From: Enterobacteriaceae bacterium UBA5654
GTDB lineage: Bacteria > Pseudomonadota > Gammaproteobacteria > Enterobacterales > Enterobacteriaceae
Reading direction: 5' to 3'
Assembly: GCA_002421005.1 (NCBI GenBank)
Contig: DIJC01000015.1
Coordinates: 83,715 to 147,714 of the forward strand
Length of the DNA: 64,000 bases
Shown here: piece by piece, positions 1-8,525 of the stretch
How positions within the stretch are numbered: the stretch's first letter is position 1
Layout: every line of letters starts with the position of its first letter
Program-made: the position numbers and the translations under genes
The notes under the pieces: generated by a model
The model's input: the letters and a program-made list of their open reading frames with translations, nothing else
What the model was told of the DNA's origin: nothing
Databases searched by the model: none

Positions 1-78
1 CAGCGTTTCCACCGGCTTCAGGTGCCCATAATGAACGGGATCGAAGGTGCCGCCAAACAGTGCCTGCAAACGGGTCAT
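1..78 (-). CDS. nadD: NadD, nicotinate-mononucleotide adenylyltransferase (N-terminal fragment, cut by window edge)
   Basis: Only the first 26 codons are inside the window. They encode the nucleotidyltransferase signature: GGTFDPVHYGH at residues 9-19, including the HxGH-type ATP-binding motif HYGH at 16-19. NadD adenylates nicotinate mononucleotide in NAD synthesis. The ATG at 76-78 is chosen because it puts three residues before LQALFGG, as in E. coli NadD. An in-frame ATG three codons upstream (85-87) overlaps the end of holA and is an alternative. It is the last visible gene of the leuS-lptE-holA-nadD run, and its start lies a few bases past the holA stop codon, so translational coupling is likely. 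Confidence 0.9.
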   Translation of the reverse strand, partial: MTRLQALFGGTFDPVHYGHLKPVETL

Positions 79-79
79 A

Positions 80-1111
80 TCATCCATCAATAAAAATATC
101 GGCTAAAGCTTTATGACAGAGTAGCAGAGAAAGGCTTTCCAGATCGGACCACACCGACTGGCTGTAGTCTTGCTTGAGTGTCAGTTCGGCGCGGCTGAGC
201 AGCGTGACCGCCTGACGCAATTGGTTTTCGCTAAGGCGATTCAGCGCGTCCCCAACGATGCCACGACGGTTCTGCCAGACGCGGTATTTATCAAACAAAG
301 CCCGCAGCGGCGAGTGCGCCATCTGCCGTTTGAGATTCACCAGCATCAGCAGTTCGCGTTGCAGGGTGCGTAGAAGGATCGCCGGTTCGCTGCCTTCAAG
401 CTGAAGCTGGCGCAAAATGTGCAGCGCGCGTTTGCTTTTGCCCGCCAGCAGCGCGTCAAGCCAGTGAAACGGCGTGAAATGTGCGGCGTCATTCACCGCC
501 TGTTCAACGCGGGGCAGGGTCAGTTTGCCGTCCGGCCATAACAGCGCGAGCCGCTCCAGCGCCTGCGCCAGCGCCAGCAGATTACCTTCATAGCAGTAGC
601 ACAGTAGCTGGCTTGCCGCGTCGTCTATCTGGAGGTTATTTTGTTTTGCCCTGGCCGCCAGCCAGCGTGGAAGCTGTGCCTGTTCCGGCGTCTGGCAGGT
701 GACCTGCACGCAGCGGTCCGCCAGCGCGGAGAGCCACGGAGCATTTTCCTGCGCTTTGGTGAGTTTATTGCCGCGCACGATCAGCAGCAGATCGTCGTGC
801 AACAGGCTGACAAGCGTTGATAGCGGTTCATTGAACGGTGCACCGGGACCATTTTCCGGCAGCAGCAGCGTCAGCGTCTGACGACTGGCAAACAGGCTCA
901 TGGCCTGACAGAGCGAGAAAATCGCGTTCCAGTCGGTGCTGGCGTCCAGCGTAAAGGTGTGGTGTTCGTCAAATCCCTGTGCGGCAGCCGCCTGACGCAC
1001 CGCGTCCTGGCTTTCCTGTAGCAGCAGCGGATCGTTTCCCAAAAGCAGATACGCCGCGCGCAGCCCCTCAGAGAGCTGCGCGCGGAGTTGTTCAGGATAC
1101 AGCCGAATCAT
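80..1111 (-). CDS. holA: HolA, DNA polymerase III delta subunit (clamp loader)
   Basis: A 343-residue protein matching enterobacterial HolA along its full length. Delta is the subunit of the clamp-loader complex that binds the beta sliding clamp and opens it during replication. The start is MIRLYPEQLRAQL, as in the E. coli protein, and the family's N-terminal AAA+-like fold (without a functional Walker site) is followed by a helical C-terminal collar region. The ATG shares one base with the lptE stop codon (TAATG), and nadD begins at its 3' end, so it sits inside a tightly packed operon with leuS, lptE and nadD. Nothing in the coding sequence looks abnormal. Confidence 0.97.
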   Translation of the reverse strand: MIRLYPEQLRAQLSEGLRAAYLLLGNDPLLLQESQDAVRQAAAAQGFDEHHTFTLDASTDWNAIFSLCQAMSLFASRQTLTLLLPENGPGAPFNEPLSTLVSLLHDDLLLIVRGNKLTKAQENAPWLSALADRCVQVTCQTPEQAQLPRWLAARAKQNNLQIDDAASQLLCYCYEGNLLALAQALERLALLWPDGKLTLPRVEQAVNDAAHFTPFHWLDALLAGKSKRALHILRQLQLEGSEPAILLRTLQRELLMLVNLKRQMAHSPLRALFDKYRVWQNRRGIVGDALNRLSENQLRQAVTLLSRAELTLKQDYSQSVWSDLESLSLLLCHKALADIFIDG

Positions 1112-1692
1112 TACTGGCCCAGCGTTGTCGTCACGCGAGCGGGCGTCGTGGCGGCAGGCGTGGAAGAGATAATTTCTTTATTCTCTTCTTCATCTGCGGC
1201 TCTGACGCTCGGAAGCTGACGAATCAACTGTTCAGCGGCTTTATCGTACATTTCATTGACGATCATGGTCTGCTCGGCATCTTTTGCCAGCGCCCGCTGT
1301 GGGTTGTCAAAGAATGAGCGATAAACCCGGGCGTTGATCGGGTAGATGTCATGGCCTGGGATCAGCACCGACGCGCTGACCGTCATCACCATCTGATATT
1401 CTGCCGTCTGACCGTTCTGGAACACCGACGCCGTATCCTGCGATACCGCCGACGCGCCCAGGCGCAGGGACGGAATATCTTTCCGCGTTGTTTCTTTCTG
1501 ATCCACGACCTCAATACCGTTGAGCCGTAGCTGGTTGCGCACCGCGCGGCTCAGTGGGCCGTTCGGATCGCTTGAATCAAAGATCATCGTTTTCATCGTT
1601 GTCGGCACCTGCGTAGTGCTACGCAAGTGCCAGCCACAACCGGCGGTGGCAAGCACCGCCAAAGATAACAACACAGTAACCAGATGTCGCAC
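1111..1692 (-). CDS. lptE: LptE, LPS-assembly outer-membrane lipoprotein
   Basis: A 193-residue lipoprotein. A basic start (MRH), a hydrophobic stretch and the lipobox TAGC place the lipidated cysteine at residue 19, directly followed by GWHLR. LptE plugs the LptD beta-barrel and delivers lipopolysaccharide to the outer leaflet. The core matches E. coli LptE; the C-terminal tail (about 165-193) is rich in E, T, A and P and more divergent, as is usual for this family. The gene starts 14 bases after the leuS stop and overlaps the holA start by one base. Essential in E. coli. Confidence 0.96.
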   Translation of the reverse strand: MRHLVTVLLSLAVLATAGCGWHLRSTTQVPTTMKTMIFDSSDPNGPLSRAVRNQLRLNGIEVVDQKETTRKDIPSLRLGASAVSQDTASVFQNGQTAEYQMVMTVSASVLIPGHDIYPINARVYRSFFDNPQRALAKDAEQTMIVNEMYDKAAEQLIRQLPSVRAADEEENKEIISSTPAATTPARVTTTLGQ

Positions 1693-1706
1693 GCTTCCTC
1701 CCGCGT

Positions 1707-4289
1707 TTAACCCACAACCAGATTGAGGAGTTTACCCGGTACGTAAATCACTTTACGCACGGTAACGCCGTCAAGGTATTTTGCGACCAGATGTTCCTGA
1801 CCCGCACGTTCACGTACCTGTTCTTCGGTCGCATCCACCGGAACAGTAATTTTACCGCGTACTTTGCCGTTAACCTGCACCACTACCAGCGTGCTGTTTT
1901 CGACCATGGCTTTTTCGTCCGCAACCGGCCACGGAGCGTTGTCGATATCGCCTTCACCTTTCAGCTCCTGCCACAGCGTAAAGCTCATGTGCGGGGTGAA
2001 CGGGTTGAGTATCCGCACAACCGCCAGCAGCGCTTCCTGCATCAGAGCGCGATCCTGCTCGCCTTCGGTCGGTGCTTTCGCCAGCTTGTTCATCAGCTCC
2101 ATAATCGCCGCAATCGCGGTGTTGAAGGTCTGACGACGACCGATATCATCGGTCACTTTAGCGATGGTTTTATGGACGTCACGACGCAGCGCCTGCTGAT
2201 CTTCGCTTAAAGCGTCCACGTTCAGCGCGGCAACGTCGCCCTGCGCAGTGTGCTCGTACACCAGTTTCCAGACACGTTTCAGGAAGCGGTTAGCCCCTTC
2301 CACGCCGGATTCCTGCCATTCGAGGGTCATGTCTGCCGGAGAGGCAAACATCATAAACAGACGCACGGTGTCCGCGCCGTAACGCTCAACCATTTCCTGC
2401 GGGTCGATGCCGTTATTTTTCGACTTCGACATTTTGCTCATGCCGGTATACACCAGCTCATGGCCCGCGCCGTCTTTCGCTTTCACGATGCGGCCTTTTT
2501 CGTCGCGCTCAACGATAGCGTCTTTCGGGGAAACCCAGTTACGCTCGCCGTTGGCACCCACATAGTAGAATGCGTCTGCCAGCACCATGCCCTGACACAG
2601 CAGCTGTTTTGCCGGTTCGTCAGAGTTAACCATGCCCGCATCGCGCATCAGCTTGTGAAAGAAGCGGAAGTAGAGCAGGTGCATGATGGCGTGTTCGATA
2701 CCGCCAATGTAGATATCGACCGGCAGCCAGTAGTTAGCCGCTTCCGGGTCCAGCATCCCATCGTTGTACTGCGGGCAGGTGTAGCGCGCGTAGTACCAGG
2801 AGGATTCCATGAAGGTGTCGAAGGTGTCGGTTTCGCGCAGCGCAGGCTGACCGTTAACGGTGGTTTTTGCCCACTCGGGATCGGCTTTAATCGGGCTGGT
2901 GATGCCGTCCATGACTACGTCTTCCGGCAGGATCACCGGCAGCTGATCTTCCGGCGTCGGCAGCACGGTGCCGTCTTCCAGGGTGACCATCGGGATCGGC
3001 GCGCCCCAGTAACGCTGACGGGAAACGCCCCAATCGCGCAGACGGTAGTTTACTTTACGCTCGCCCACGCCTTTGGCGGCCAGCTTGTCGGCGATGGCGT
3101 TAAAGCCCTCTTCGAAGCTCAGTCCGCTAAATTCGCCGGAGTTAAACAGGGTGCCTTTTTCGGTCAGAGCCTGTTCTGACAGATCCGGTTCAGAGCCGTC
3201 AGCCGCCAGAATCACCGGCTTGATGGTCAGACCGTATTTAGTCGCAAATTCATAGTCGCGCTGATCGTGACCCGGAACGGCCATGACCGCGCCGGTGCCG
3301 TATTCCATTAGCACGAAGTTTGCGGCCCACACCGGGATCTCTTCACCGGTCAGCGGGTGAACGGCTTTAAAGCCGGTATCGACGCCTTTTTTCTCCATCG
3401 TCGCCATTTCAGCTTCGGCAACTTTGGTATTGCGGCATTCGTCGATAAAGGCCGCCAGTTCAGGATTGCTTGCGGCAGCCTGCTGCGCCAGCGGATGACC
3501 AGCGGCAACGGCCAGATAGGTCGCGCCCATAAAGGTATCCGGGCGGGTGGTGTAAACGGTCAGCGTGTTGTCGTAGCCGTTCACGTCGAAGGTGATTTCC
3601 ACGCCTTCAGAACGACCGATCCAGTTACGCTGCATGGTCTTCACGGTATCCGGCCACTGATCCATATGATCCAGATCGTTCAGCAGTTCGTCAGCGTAGG
3701 CGGTGATTTTGATAAACCACTGCGGGATCTCTTTACGTTCCACTTTGGTGTCGCAGCGCCAGCAGCAGCCGTCGATCACCTGCTCGTTGGCGAGAACGGT
3801 CTGGTCATTCGGGCACCAGTTCACCGCAGACGTTTTCTTGTACACCAGGCCTTTTTTGTACAGCTCGGTGAAGAATTTCTGTTCCCAGCGGTAATATTCC
3901 GGGGTGCAGGTCGCCAGTTCACGGCTCCAGTCATAGCCAAAACCCAGCGTCTTAAGCTGGTTTTTCATGTAGGCGATGTTTTCATACGTCCACGGGGCTG
4001 GCGCAGTATTGTTTTTTACCGCCGCGCCTTCCGCAGGCAGGCCGAAAGCGTCCCAGCCGATAGGCTGGAGAACATTTTTACCCAGCATACGCTGGTAGCG
4101 GGAGATCACGTCGCCGATGGTATAGTTACGGACGTGGCCCATGTGTAGTCGGCCAGAAGGATAGGGAAGCATCGACAGGCAGTAATACTTCTCTTTGCTC
4201 TCGTCTTCGGTCACTTCAAATGTGCGCTTCTCATCCCAGTGAAGCTGTACTTTGGATTCTATCTCTTCCGGGCGGTATTGCTCTTGCAT
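1707..4289 (-). CDS. leuS: LeuS, leucyl-tRNA synthetase
   Basis: An 860-residue class I synthetase, the same length as E. coli LeuS. It charges leucine onto tRNA-Leu. The HIGH-type motif HMGH is at residues 49-52 and the KMSKS motif is near 619-623; the large CP1 editing insertion lies between about 225 and 415. A Zn-binding-like cysteine group (CPNDQ, CCWRC) is visible around 159-180. The ATG giving MQEQYRPEE is chosen; an in-frame extension of 25 codons upstream has no similarity to the family. The gene heads the leuS-lptE-holA-nadD operon and is divergent from ybeL across a 225-base gap in which no leucine-rich leader or T-box is evident. Confidence 0.98.
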   Translation of the reverse strand: MQEQYRPEEIESKVQLHWDEKRTFEVTEDESKEKYYCLSMLPYPSGRLHMGHVRNYTIGDVISRYQRMLGKNVLQPIGWDAFGLPAEGAAVKNNTAPAPWTYENIAYMKNQLKTLGFGYDWSRELATCTPEYYRWEQKFFTELYKKGLVYKKTSAVNWCPNDQTVLANEQVIDGCCWRCDTKVERKEIPQWFIKITAYADELLNDLDHMDQWPDTVKTMQRNWIGRSEGVEITFDVNGYDNTLTVYTTRPDTFMGATYLAVAAGHPLAQQAAASNPELAAFIDECRNTKVAEAEMATMEKKGVDTGFKAVHPLTGEEIPVWAANFVLMEYGTGAVMAVPGHDQRDYEFATKYGLTIKPVILAADGSEPDLSEQALTEKGTLFNSGEFSGLSFEEGFNAIADKLAAKGVGERKVNYRLRDWGVSRQRYWGAPIPMVTLEDGTVLPTPEDQLPVILPEDVVMDGITSPIKADPEWAKTTVNGQPALRETDTFDTFMESSWYYARYTCPQYNDGMLDPEAANYWLPVDIYIGGIEHAIMHLLYFRFFHKLMRDAGMVNSDEPAKQLLCQGMVLADAFYYVGANGERNWVSPKDAIVERDEKGRIVKAKDGAGHELVYTGMSKMSKSKNNGIDPQEMVERYGADTVRLFMMFASPADMTLEWQESGVEGANRFLKRVWKLVYEHTAQGDVAALNVDALSEDQQALRRDVHKTIAKVTDDIGRRQTFNTAIAAIMELMNKLAKAPTEGEQDRALMQEALLAVVRILNPFTPHMSFTLWQELKGEGDIDNAPWPVADEKAMVENSTLVVVQVNGKVRGKITVPVDATEEQVRERAGQEHLVAKYLDGVTVRKVIYVPGKLLNLVVG

Positions 4290-4514
4290 GGCAGCCAGTG
4301 GTCCTGTTTTGCTAACAGCTACAAATGTAGCCTGTAGATGTGGTAATTCAGATCCGCATAGCATAGCCCAAACGCCCGCGTCAAAACAGCCTTTCGCACA
4401 TTTGGCAAGCGCAAAAAGCTTGCAGGAATTTACACACTCTGTGAGCCGGTCGCGGCGGATGGGGTGAAATAACGTCTATTATTAGAGGTAGTTAACGACC
4501 CAGGAGACGAAATG

Positions 4515-4997
4515 ATGAACAAGGTTGCTCAATTTTACCGGGAGCTGGTGGTGACATTAACCGAACGGCTGCGCAACGGTGACCGGGATATCGACGCGCT
4601 GGTGGAGCAGGCGCGGGTGCGGGTAACGCAAACCGGGGAGTTAACGCGAACCGAGATTGACGAGCTGATCCGGGCGGTACGCCGCGATCTCGAAGAATTC
4701 GCCATGAGTTATGAAGAGAGTCAGAGTGAAGTTGCCGATAGCGTCTTCCTGCGGGTCATTAAAGAAAGCGTCTGGCAGCAACTGGCCGACATTACCGATA
4801 AAACGCAGCTGGAATGGCGCGAAGTGTTCCAGGATCTCAATCACCACGGGGTCTATCACAGCGGGGAAGTGGTGGGGCTGGGCAATCTGGTCTGTGAAAA
4901 GTGCCACTATCATTTAGCGGTTTACACCCCGGACGTGCTGACGCTGTGCCCGAAATGCGGGCATGACCAGTTCCAGAGAAGGCCGTTCGAGCCGTAA
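4515..4997 (+). CDS. ybeL: YbeL, zinc-ribbon protein of unknown function (DUF1451)
   Basis: A 160-residue protein closely matching E. coli YbeL. The first 110 residues are charged and probably helical. The C-terminus has a zinc-ribbon: CEKC (C127, C130) and CPKC (C145, C148). Two adjacent ATGs occur at 4512 and 4515; GGAG at 4503-4506 has better spacing to the second, and that gives the E. coli N-terminus MNKVAQ. The cellular role is not established, and the sequence suggests only metal binding. The gene is alone on this strand, divergent from leuS. Confidence 0.93.
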   Translation: MNKVAQFYRELVVTLTERLRNGDRDIDALVEQARVRVTQTGELTRTEIDELIRAVRRDLEEFAMSYEESQSEVADSVFLRVIKESVWQQLADITDKTQLEWREVFQDLNHHGVYHSGEVVGLGNLVCEKCHYHLAVYTPDVLTLCPKCGHDQFQRRPFEP

Positions 4998-5172
4998 GAA
5001 TTAGTCATGCGGGCGCGGCGGCAGAGGTCATGCTGCCGTGCCAGACCGCGATTAACCTTCCCATGTCCTGCCTGGCAGAACGGCAAATCCCGTTCTGGAT
5101 AACGCTTCTCGCTGCTATGATAAAACCCGTTACCGCGTGACGGTTTTTCAATTCCAGCAAGGAACGGACACT

Positions 5173-6123
5173 ATGAACACCCGCTTTGCCAGCCTCATTC
5201 GCTGGATCTTTTCTGCATCACTCTGCCTTTGCGCATTTTCCTCCTGGGCCAGCGTTACGTTAACCTCCGCTGATGAGCAGCAAATTAACGCGCTTATTGA
5301 CCGCTGGAATGACGACCTTAACCGTCAAGAGCAGGCGCAGCCGCAGTCCTTGTACGCGCCGCAGGTCGAATGGTTCGGGCAAACGCTGACCGCGCAGCAG
5401 GTTCTGGCTAATCAGCAGGCGTTTCTCGCCAAAAATAAAAACTATCAGCAGTCCATCGTCAGCACGCTGAATATTCAGCCAGCGGAAGAAGATCGGGTTC
5501 AGGTCCGTTTTGTCAAACGTGCGGGGCTGGATCTGGATAAGGAGCAGAACTATCCGGCGGAATTTATACTGAAAAAAGAAACCTCAGGCTGGCGCATTGT
5601 AAGCGAAACCGACGGCATCACCCGTGCGGTGCAGAGCAAAGACGACAGCAGCCTGGTAGCGAAAGGCAAATTCGACGGCAGCCATACCAGCTATGTCTGG
5701 ATGACGGACAGTGATCCACGTACCGGCGGCGTGTGTACGGAAGAGGGCGACTGCGAGTGCGCATTATGGAGTAGCGTTCCCGATGTTTTACCGGTCAAAA
5801 TTCCCCAGTGTCTGGCGGGCGGTGTCGAAACCGTTTCCGGGCTGGACGACAGTGGCCGTGACCGGGTATTACTTTTCCCGCAGTGGTGGAGCAGCGCTCT
5901 GCGCGTGCTTTACCTGTACGATATCCAACAAAAGCAGTGGATCAAAACCCTGCCGGGTATTTCCTTTAATATAAACCTTCAGGAAACGGCAACCGGCGCG
6001 GATCTGGTGAAGCGCGATCCGGCCCATCCGGGCAGGGTTAACGTTGTTCAGTCCGTATTTGATGAAGCGAAAGAAGAGCCGACCACCAAAGTGGTGAGTC
6101 AGACGCTGCGCACGCTGAAATAA
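5173..6123 (+). CDS. Unrecognised secreted protein with NTF2/SnoaL-like N-terminal region
   Basis: A 316-residue protein I do not recognise. A Sec signal peptide is clear: basic start, hydrophobic residues 8-22, and AFSSWA ending at a likely signal peptidase I site after A26. There is no lipobox, although C18 and C20 lie in the hydrophobic stretch. Residues about 32-152 (helix with IDRWNDDLN, then YAPQVEWFG and alternating strands) resemble an NTF2/SnoaL-like fold by pattern only. The C-terminal half carries four cysteines (188, 194, 196, 213), consistent with disulfides in the periplasm, and WW at 238-239. The ATG at 5173 follows AAGGA with 9-base spacing; a GTG 12 codons upstream would spoil the signal peptide. 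It lies where E. coli has the rihA-hscC-ybeQ block. Confidence 0.8.
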   Translation: MNTRFASLIRWIFSASLCLCAFSSWASVTLTSADEQQINALIDRWNDDLNRQEQAQPQSLYAPQVEWFGQTLTAQQVLANQQAFLAKNKNYQQSIVSTLNIQPAEEDRVQVRFVKRAGLDLDKEQNYPAEFILKKETSGWRIVSETDGITRAVQSKDDSSLVAKGKFDGSHTSYVWMTDSDPRTGGVCTEEGDCECALWSSVPDVLPVKIPQCLAGGVETVSGLDDSGRDRVLLFPQWWSSALRVLYLYDIQQKQWIKTLPGISFNINLQETATGADLVKRDPAHPGRVNVVQSVFDEAKEEPTTKVVSQTLRTLK

Positions 6124-6147
6124 TGCGTACACTCGCGTAGTTATAAC

Positions 6148-6179
6148 GAAGATCGCCGCACAGGGATGCGGCGATCTTC
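6148..6179. terminator. Hairpin between the 5173 gene and gltL (probable bidirectional terminator)
   Basis: A perfect 13-bp inverted repeat (6148-6160 with 6167-6179) and 6-base loop lies between the converging ends of the 5173 gene and gltL. Neither side has a strong T run, so termination strength is uncertain. Confidence 0.6.
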
Positions 6180-6209
6180 ATTAACTCCGGGCGTCAGACC
6201 GGAGGAAAA

Positions 6210-6935
6210 TTAATGCAGGATTTTGGCGAGGAAATCCTTCGCCCGATCGGATTGTGGATTGGCGAAAAACTCTTCTTTTGCCGAATCCTCGACGATTTTC
6301 CCTTCATCCATAAAGATCACCCGGTTGGCGACTTTGCGTGCAAAGCCCATTTCGTGCGTCACCACCATCATGGTCATGCCTTCGTTTGCCAGTTCCACCA
6401 TCACGTCCAGCACTTCGTTGATCATTTCAGGATCGAGGGCCGAGGTGGGTTCGTCAAACAGCATGGCGACCGGGTCCATACACAGCGCGCGGGCGATGGC
6501 GACGCGCTGCTGCTGACCGCCGGAAAGCTGCGCCGGAAACTTGTTGGCGTGCGCCGACAGGCCCACACGGTCCAGTAATTTCAGCCCTTTTTCGCGCGCG
6601 GCGGCTTTATTGCGCTTCAGCACTTTTACCTGCGCCAGCGTCAGGTTTTCCAGAATCGACAGATGCGGGAACAGTTCAAAGTGCTGGAACACCATCCCTA
6701 CATGCGAGCGCAGTTCGGCGAGATTGGTTTTTTTATCGTTCACTTTGGTGCCGTTAACGACGATTTCGCCTTTCTGCACCGGCTCCAGCCCGTTCACCGT
6801 TTTGATAAGCGTTGACTTACCGGAACCGGAAGGGCCGCAAACCACCACCACTTCACCTTTTTTTACTTCCGTTGAGCAGTCGGTCAGCACCTGAAAGTGA
6901 CCATACCATTTAGAAACGTTTTTCAGGGAAATCAT
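6210..6935 (-). CDS. gltL: GltL, glutamate/aspartate ABC transporter ATP-binding protein
   Basis: A 241-residue ABC ATPase that powers uptake of L-glutamate and L-aspartate by GltIJKL. Walker A is GPSGSGKST (34-42), the signature LSGGQ is at 137-141, Walker B MLFDEP at 158-163 with catalytic E162, and the switch histidine is H194. Length and sequence match E. coli GltL. Its start overlaps the gltK end by four bases (ATGA), so the two are translationally coupled. It is the last gene of gltIJKL. Confidence 0.97.
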   Translation of the reverse strand: MISLKNVSKWYGHFQVLTDCSTEVKKGEVVVVCGPSGSGKSTLIKTVNGLEPVQKGEIVVNGTKVNDKKTNLAELRSHVGMVFQHFELFPHLSILENLTLAQVKVLKRNKAAAREKGLKLLDRVGLSAHANKFPAQLSGGQQQRVAIARALCMDPVAMLFDEPTSALDPEMINEVLDVMVELANEGMTMMVVTHEMGFARKVANRVIFMDEGKIVEDSAKEEFFANPQSDRAKDFLAKILH

Positions 6936-7609
6936 GATACTGTCCTTTTCTTCAAATAGCTGACCAACAGCGAAGCACTCAGGCTGATAGCAAAGTAAAT
7001 CGCACCGGCAAAGAGGATCATTTCGACCTGGGTTCCGTCACGCTCGCCAATGGTCGAGGCGGTACGGAAGAAATCGGCGAGGCTGAGCACGTAAACCAGC
7101 GAGGTATCCTGGAACAACACAATGCCCTGCGTGAGCAGCAGCGGCACCATGGCGCGGAACGCCTGCGGCAGAATGATCAATTTCATCGACTGCCAGTGAG
7201 TCATCCCCAGCGCCAGCGCCGCGTTGGACTGCCCGCGCGAGACGCTCTGAATACCAGCACGGATAATTTCCGAATAGTAGGCGGCTTCAAACATCGAAAA
7301 TGCCACCATCGCGGAGATCAGGCGGATATCCGTTTTCGGCGACAGCCCCAGCACGTTTTGCAGGAAGCCCGGCACAATCAGATAAAACCACAGCAGCACC
7401 ATCACCAGCGGAATGGAGCGGAAAACGTTCACGTAGGCGGTGGCAAACCAGGCCACCGGCTTAAAGGTCGACAGCCGCATCACCGCCAGTAGGGTGCCCC
7501 AGACGATACCAATCAGCACGGCGGTCACGGTGATTTTAAGCGTTATCACCAGCCCGTCGAGCAGATAAGGCAGGGAGGGGACGATGGAACTCCAGTCAAA
7601 TTCGTACAT
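6932..7609 (-). CDS. gltK: GltK, glutamate/aspartate ABC transporter permease
   Basis: A 225-residue inner-membrane permease of the polar amino acid (HisMQ-type) family with about five membrane segments. The EAA-type loop that contacts the ATPase is visible around ALALGMTHWQSMKLIILPQ. It forms the channel with GltJ. It overlaps gltL by four bases and shares one base with the gltJ stop (TAATG). Sequence is close to E. coli GltK (224 residues), with a one-residue longer end. Confidence 0.97.
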   Translation of the reverse strand: MYEFDWSSIVPSLPYLLDGLVITLKITVTAVLIGIVWGTLLAVMRLSTFKPVAWFATAYVNVFRSIPLVMVLLWFYLIVPGFLQNVLGLSPKTDIRLISAMVAFSMFEAAYYSEIIRAGIQSVSRGQSNAALALGMTHWQSMKLIILPQAFRAMVPLLLTQGIVLFQDTSLVYVLSLADFFRTASTIGERDGTQVEMILFAGAIYFAISLSASLLVSYLKKRTVS

Positions 7610-8349
7610 TATTTGCCTCCCATATTGCCCGGCAGGCGTACTTTACGTTCTACCAAATTCATCACCACCATGATAATGGCGTTAATCAGTACGTAGGCGA
7701 GGGTGATCGCGGTAAACGATTCCCAGGCGTGCGCGGAGTAATCCAGCAGCTTGCCCGCCTGCGCCGCCATATCCACCAGCCCGATGGTTGAAGCAATGGC
7801 GGAGTTTTTCACCAGGTTCATCATTTCCGAGGTCATCGGCGGGACGATCACCCGGTAGGCGTTGGGCAGCAGCACATAGCGGTAAGCCTGCGGCAGCGTC
7901 AGGCCCATCGCCAGCGCCGCGCTTTTTTGCCCGCGCGGCAGTGACTGAATGGCGGCGCGCACCTGCTCGCACACGCGTGCGGCGGTAAACAGCCCCAGAC
8001 AAATCATTGAGGAGAGGAAAAACTGAATATTCGGGTCCAGTTCGGCTTTAAACCACATACCGAGATCTTCCGGCAGCAGCTCAGGCACCACCAGATACCA
8101 GGTAAAGAATTGCACGATAAGCGGCACGTTGCGGAACAGCTCAACGTACAGCGTGCCGAGACCGGATAAAAAGCGGTTCGGGACGGTACGCAGGATGCCA
8201 AACAGCGAGCCAACGAGAAAGGCGATGATCCAGGCGGTTATCGACAGCGCGACGGTGACCTGGAAGCCGTTCCACAGCCAGCCCAGATACGTCGTGTTGC
8301 CGAAGGGGGCCTGCTGTAAAAAAATACCCCAGTTCCAGTCTATGGACAT
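7609..8349 (-). CDS. gltJ: GltJ, glutamate/aspartate ABC transporter permease
   Basis: A 246-residue permease, partner of GltK in the glutamate/aspartate importer. Hydrophobic segments and an EAA loop (ALAMGLTLPQAYRYVLLPN) are visible. It is separated from gltI by 160 bases that hold a strong terminator and the SroC RNA. Only read-through transcripts reach gltJKL, which in this family sets an excess of binding protein over membrane components. The ATG at 8347-8349 is followed by SIDWNWG as in the E. coli protein. Confidence 0.97.
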   Translation of the reverse strand: MSIDWNWGIFLQQAPFGNTTYLGWLWNGFQVTVALSITAWIIAFLVGSLFGILRTVPNRFLSGLGTLYVELFRNVPLIVQFFTWYLVVPELLPEDLGMWFKAELDPNIQFFLSSMICLGLFTAARVCEQVRAAIQSLPRGQKSAALAMGLTLPQAYRYVLLPNAYRVIVPPMTSEMMNLVKNSAIASTIGLVDMAAQAGKLLDYSAHAWESFTAITLAYVLINAIIMVVMNLVERKVRLPGNMGGK

Positions 8350-8361
8350 ACTTCTACTCCA

Positions 8362-8387
8362 GAAAAAAAAGGGTAGCAGCGCTACCC
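8362..8387 (-). terminator. Intrinsic terminator after gltI/SroC, upstream of gltJ
   Basis: On the minus strand GGGTAGC-GCT-GCTACCC (7-bp stem, 3-base loop; 8371-8377 with 8381-8387) is followed by eight Ts. It is a strong intrinsic terminator that separates gltI from gltJKL. Confidence 0.9.
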
Positions 8388-8525
8388 TCGAAGATTGTTG
8401 AACAGCTTACTGCGGTATTCGCGTCGGGTGGGGAACGACCCCCCGGCGTATAGTCTGTCCGTGCTGTTTCGACAATCGAGAGGGCAGGTTCTCCTGCCCC
8501 TGGTTCTTATTAATTCAGGGCTTTA
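8363..8525 (-). ncRNA. sroC: SroC, RNA sponge from the gltI 3' end
   Basis: In E. coli and Salmonella the SroC RNA (about 160 nt) is cut by RNase E from the 3' end of gltI mRNA and ends at the terminator before gltJ. It base-pairs with and destabilises the sRNA GcvB. Here the gltI-gltJ gap has the same size and position and ends in the same kind of hairpin. A GC-rich internal inverted repeat (GGGGCAGGAGAACCTGCCC on the minus strand) follows the gltI stop. The 3' end is set by the terminator; the 5' end given is an estimate from the known length. Confidence 0.7.

Noticed and set aside
2250..3179. A 309-codon plus-strand open frame
   Set aside because: Antisense to leuS, histidine/arginine/valine-rich as expected of a shadow frame; no start context.
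4290..4364. A 25-residue N-terminal extension of LeuS
   Set aside because: Not conserved; the internal ATG gives exactly the E. coli protein length.
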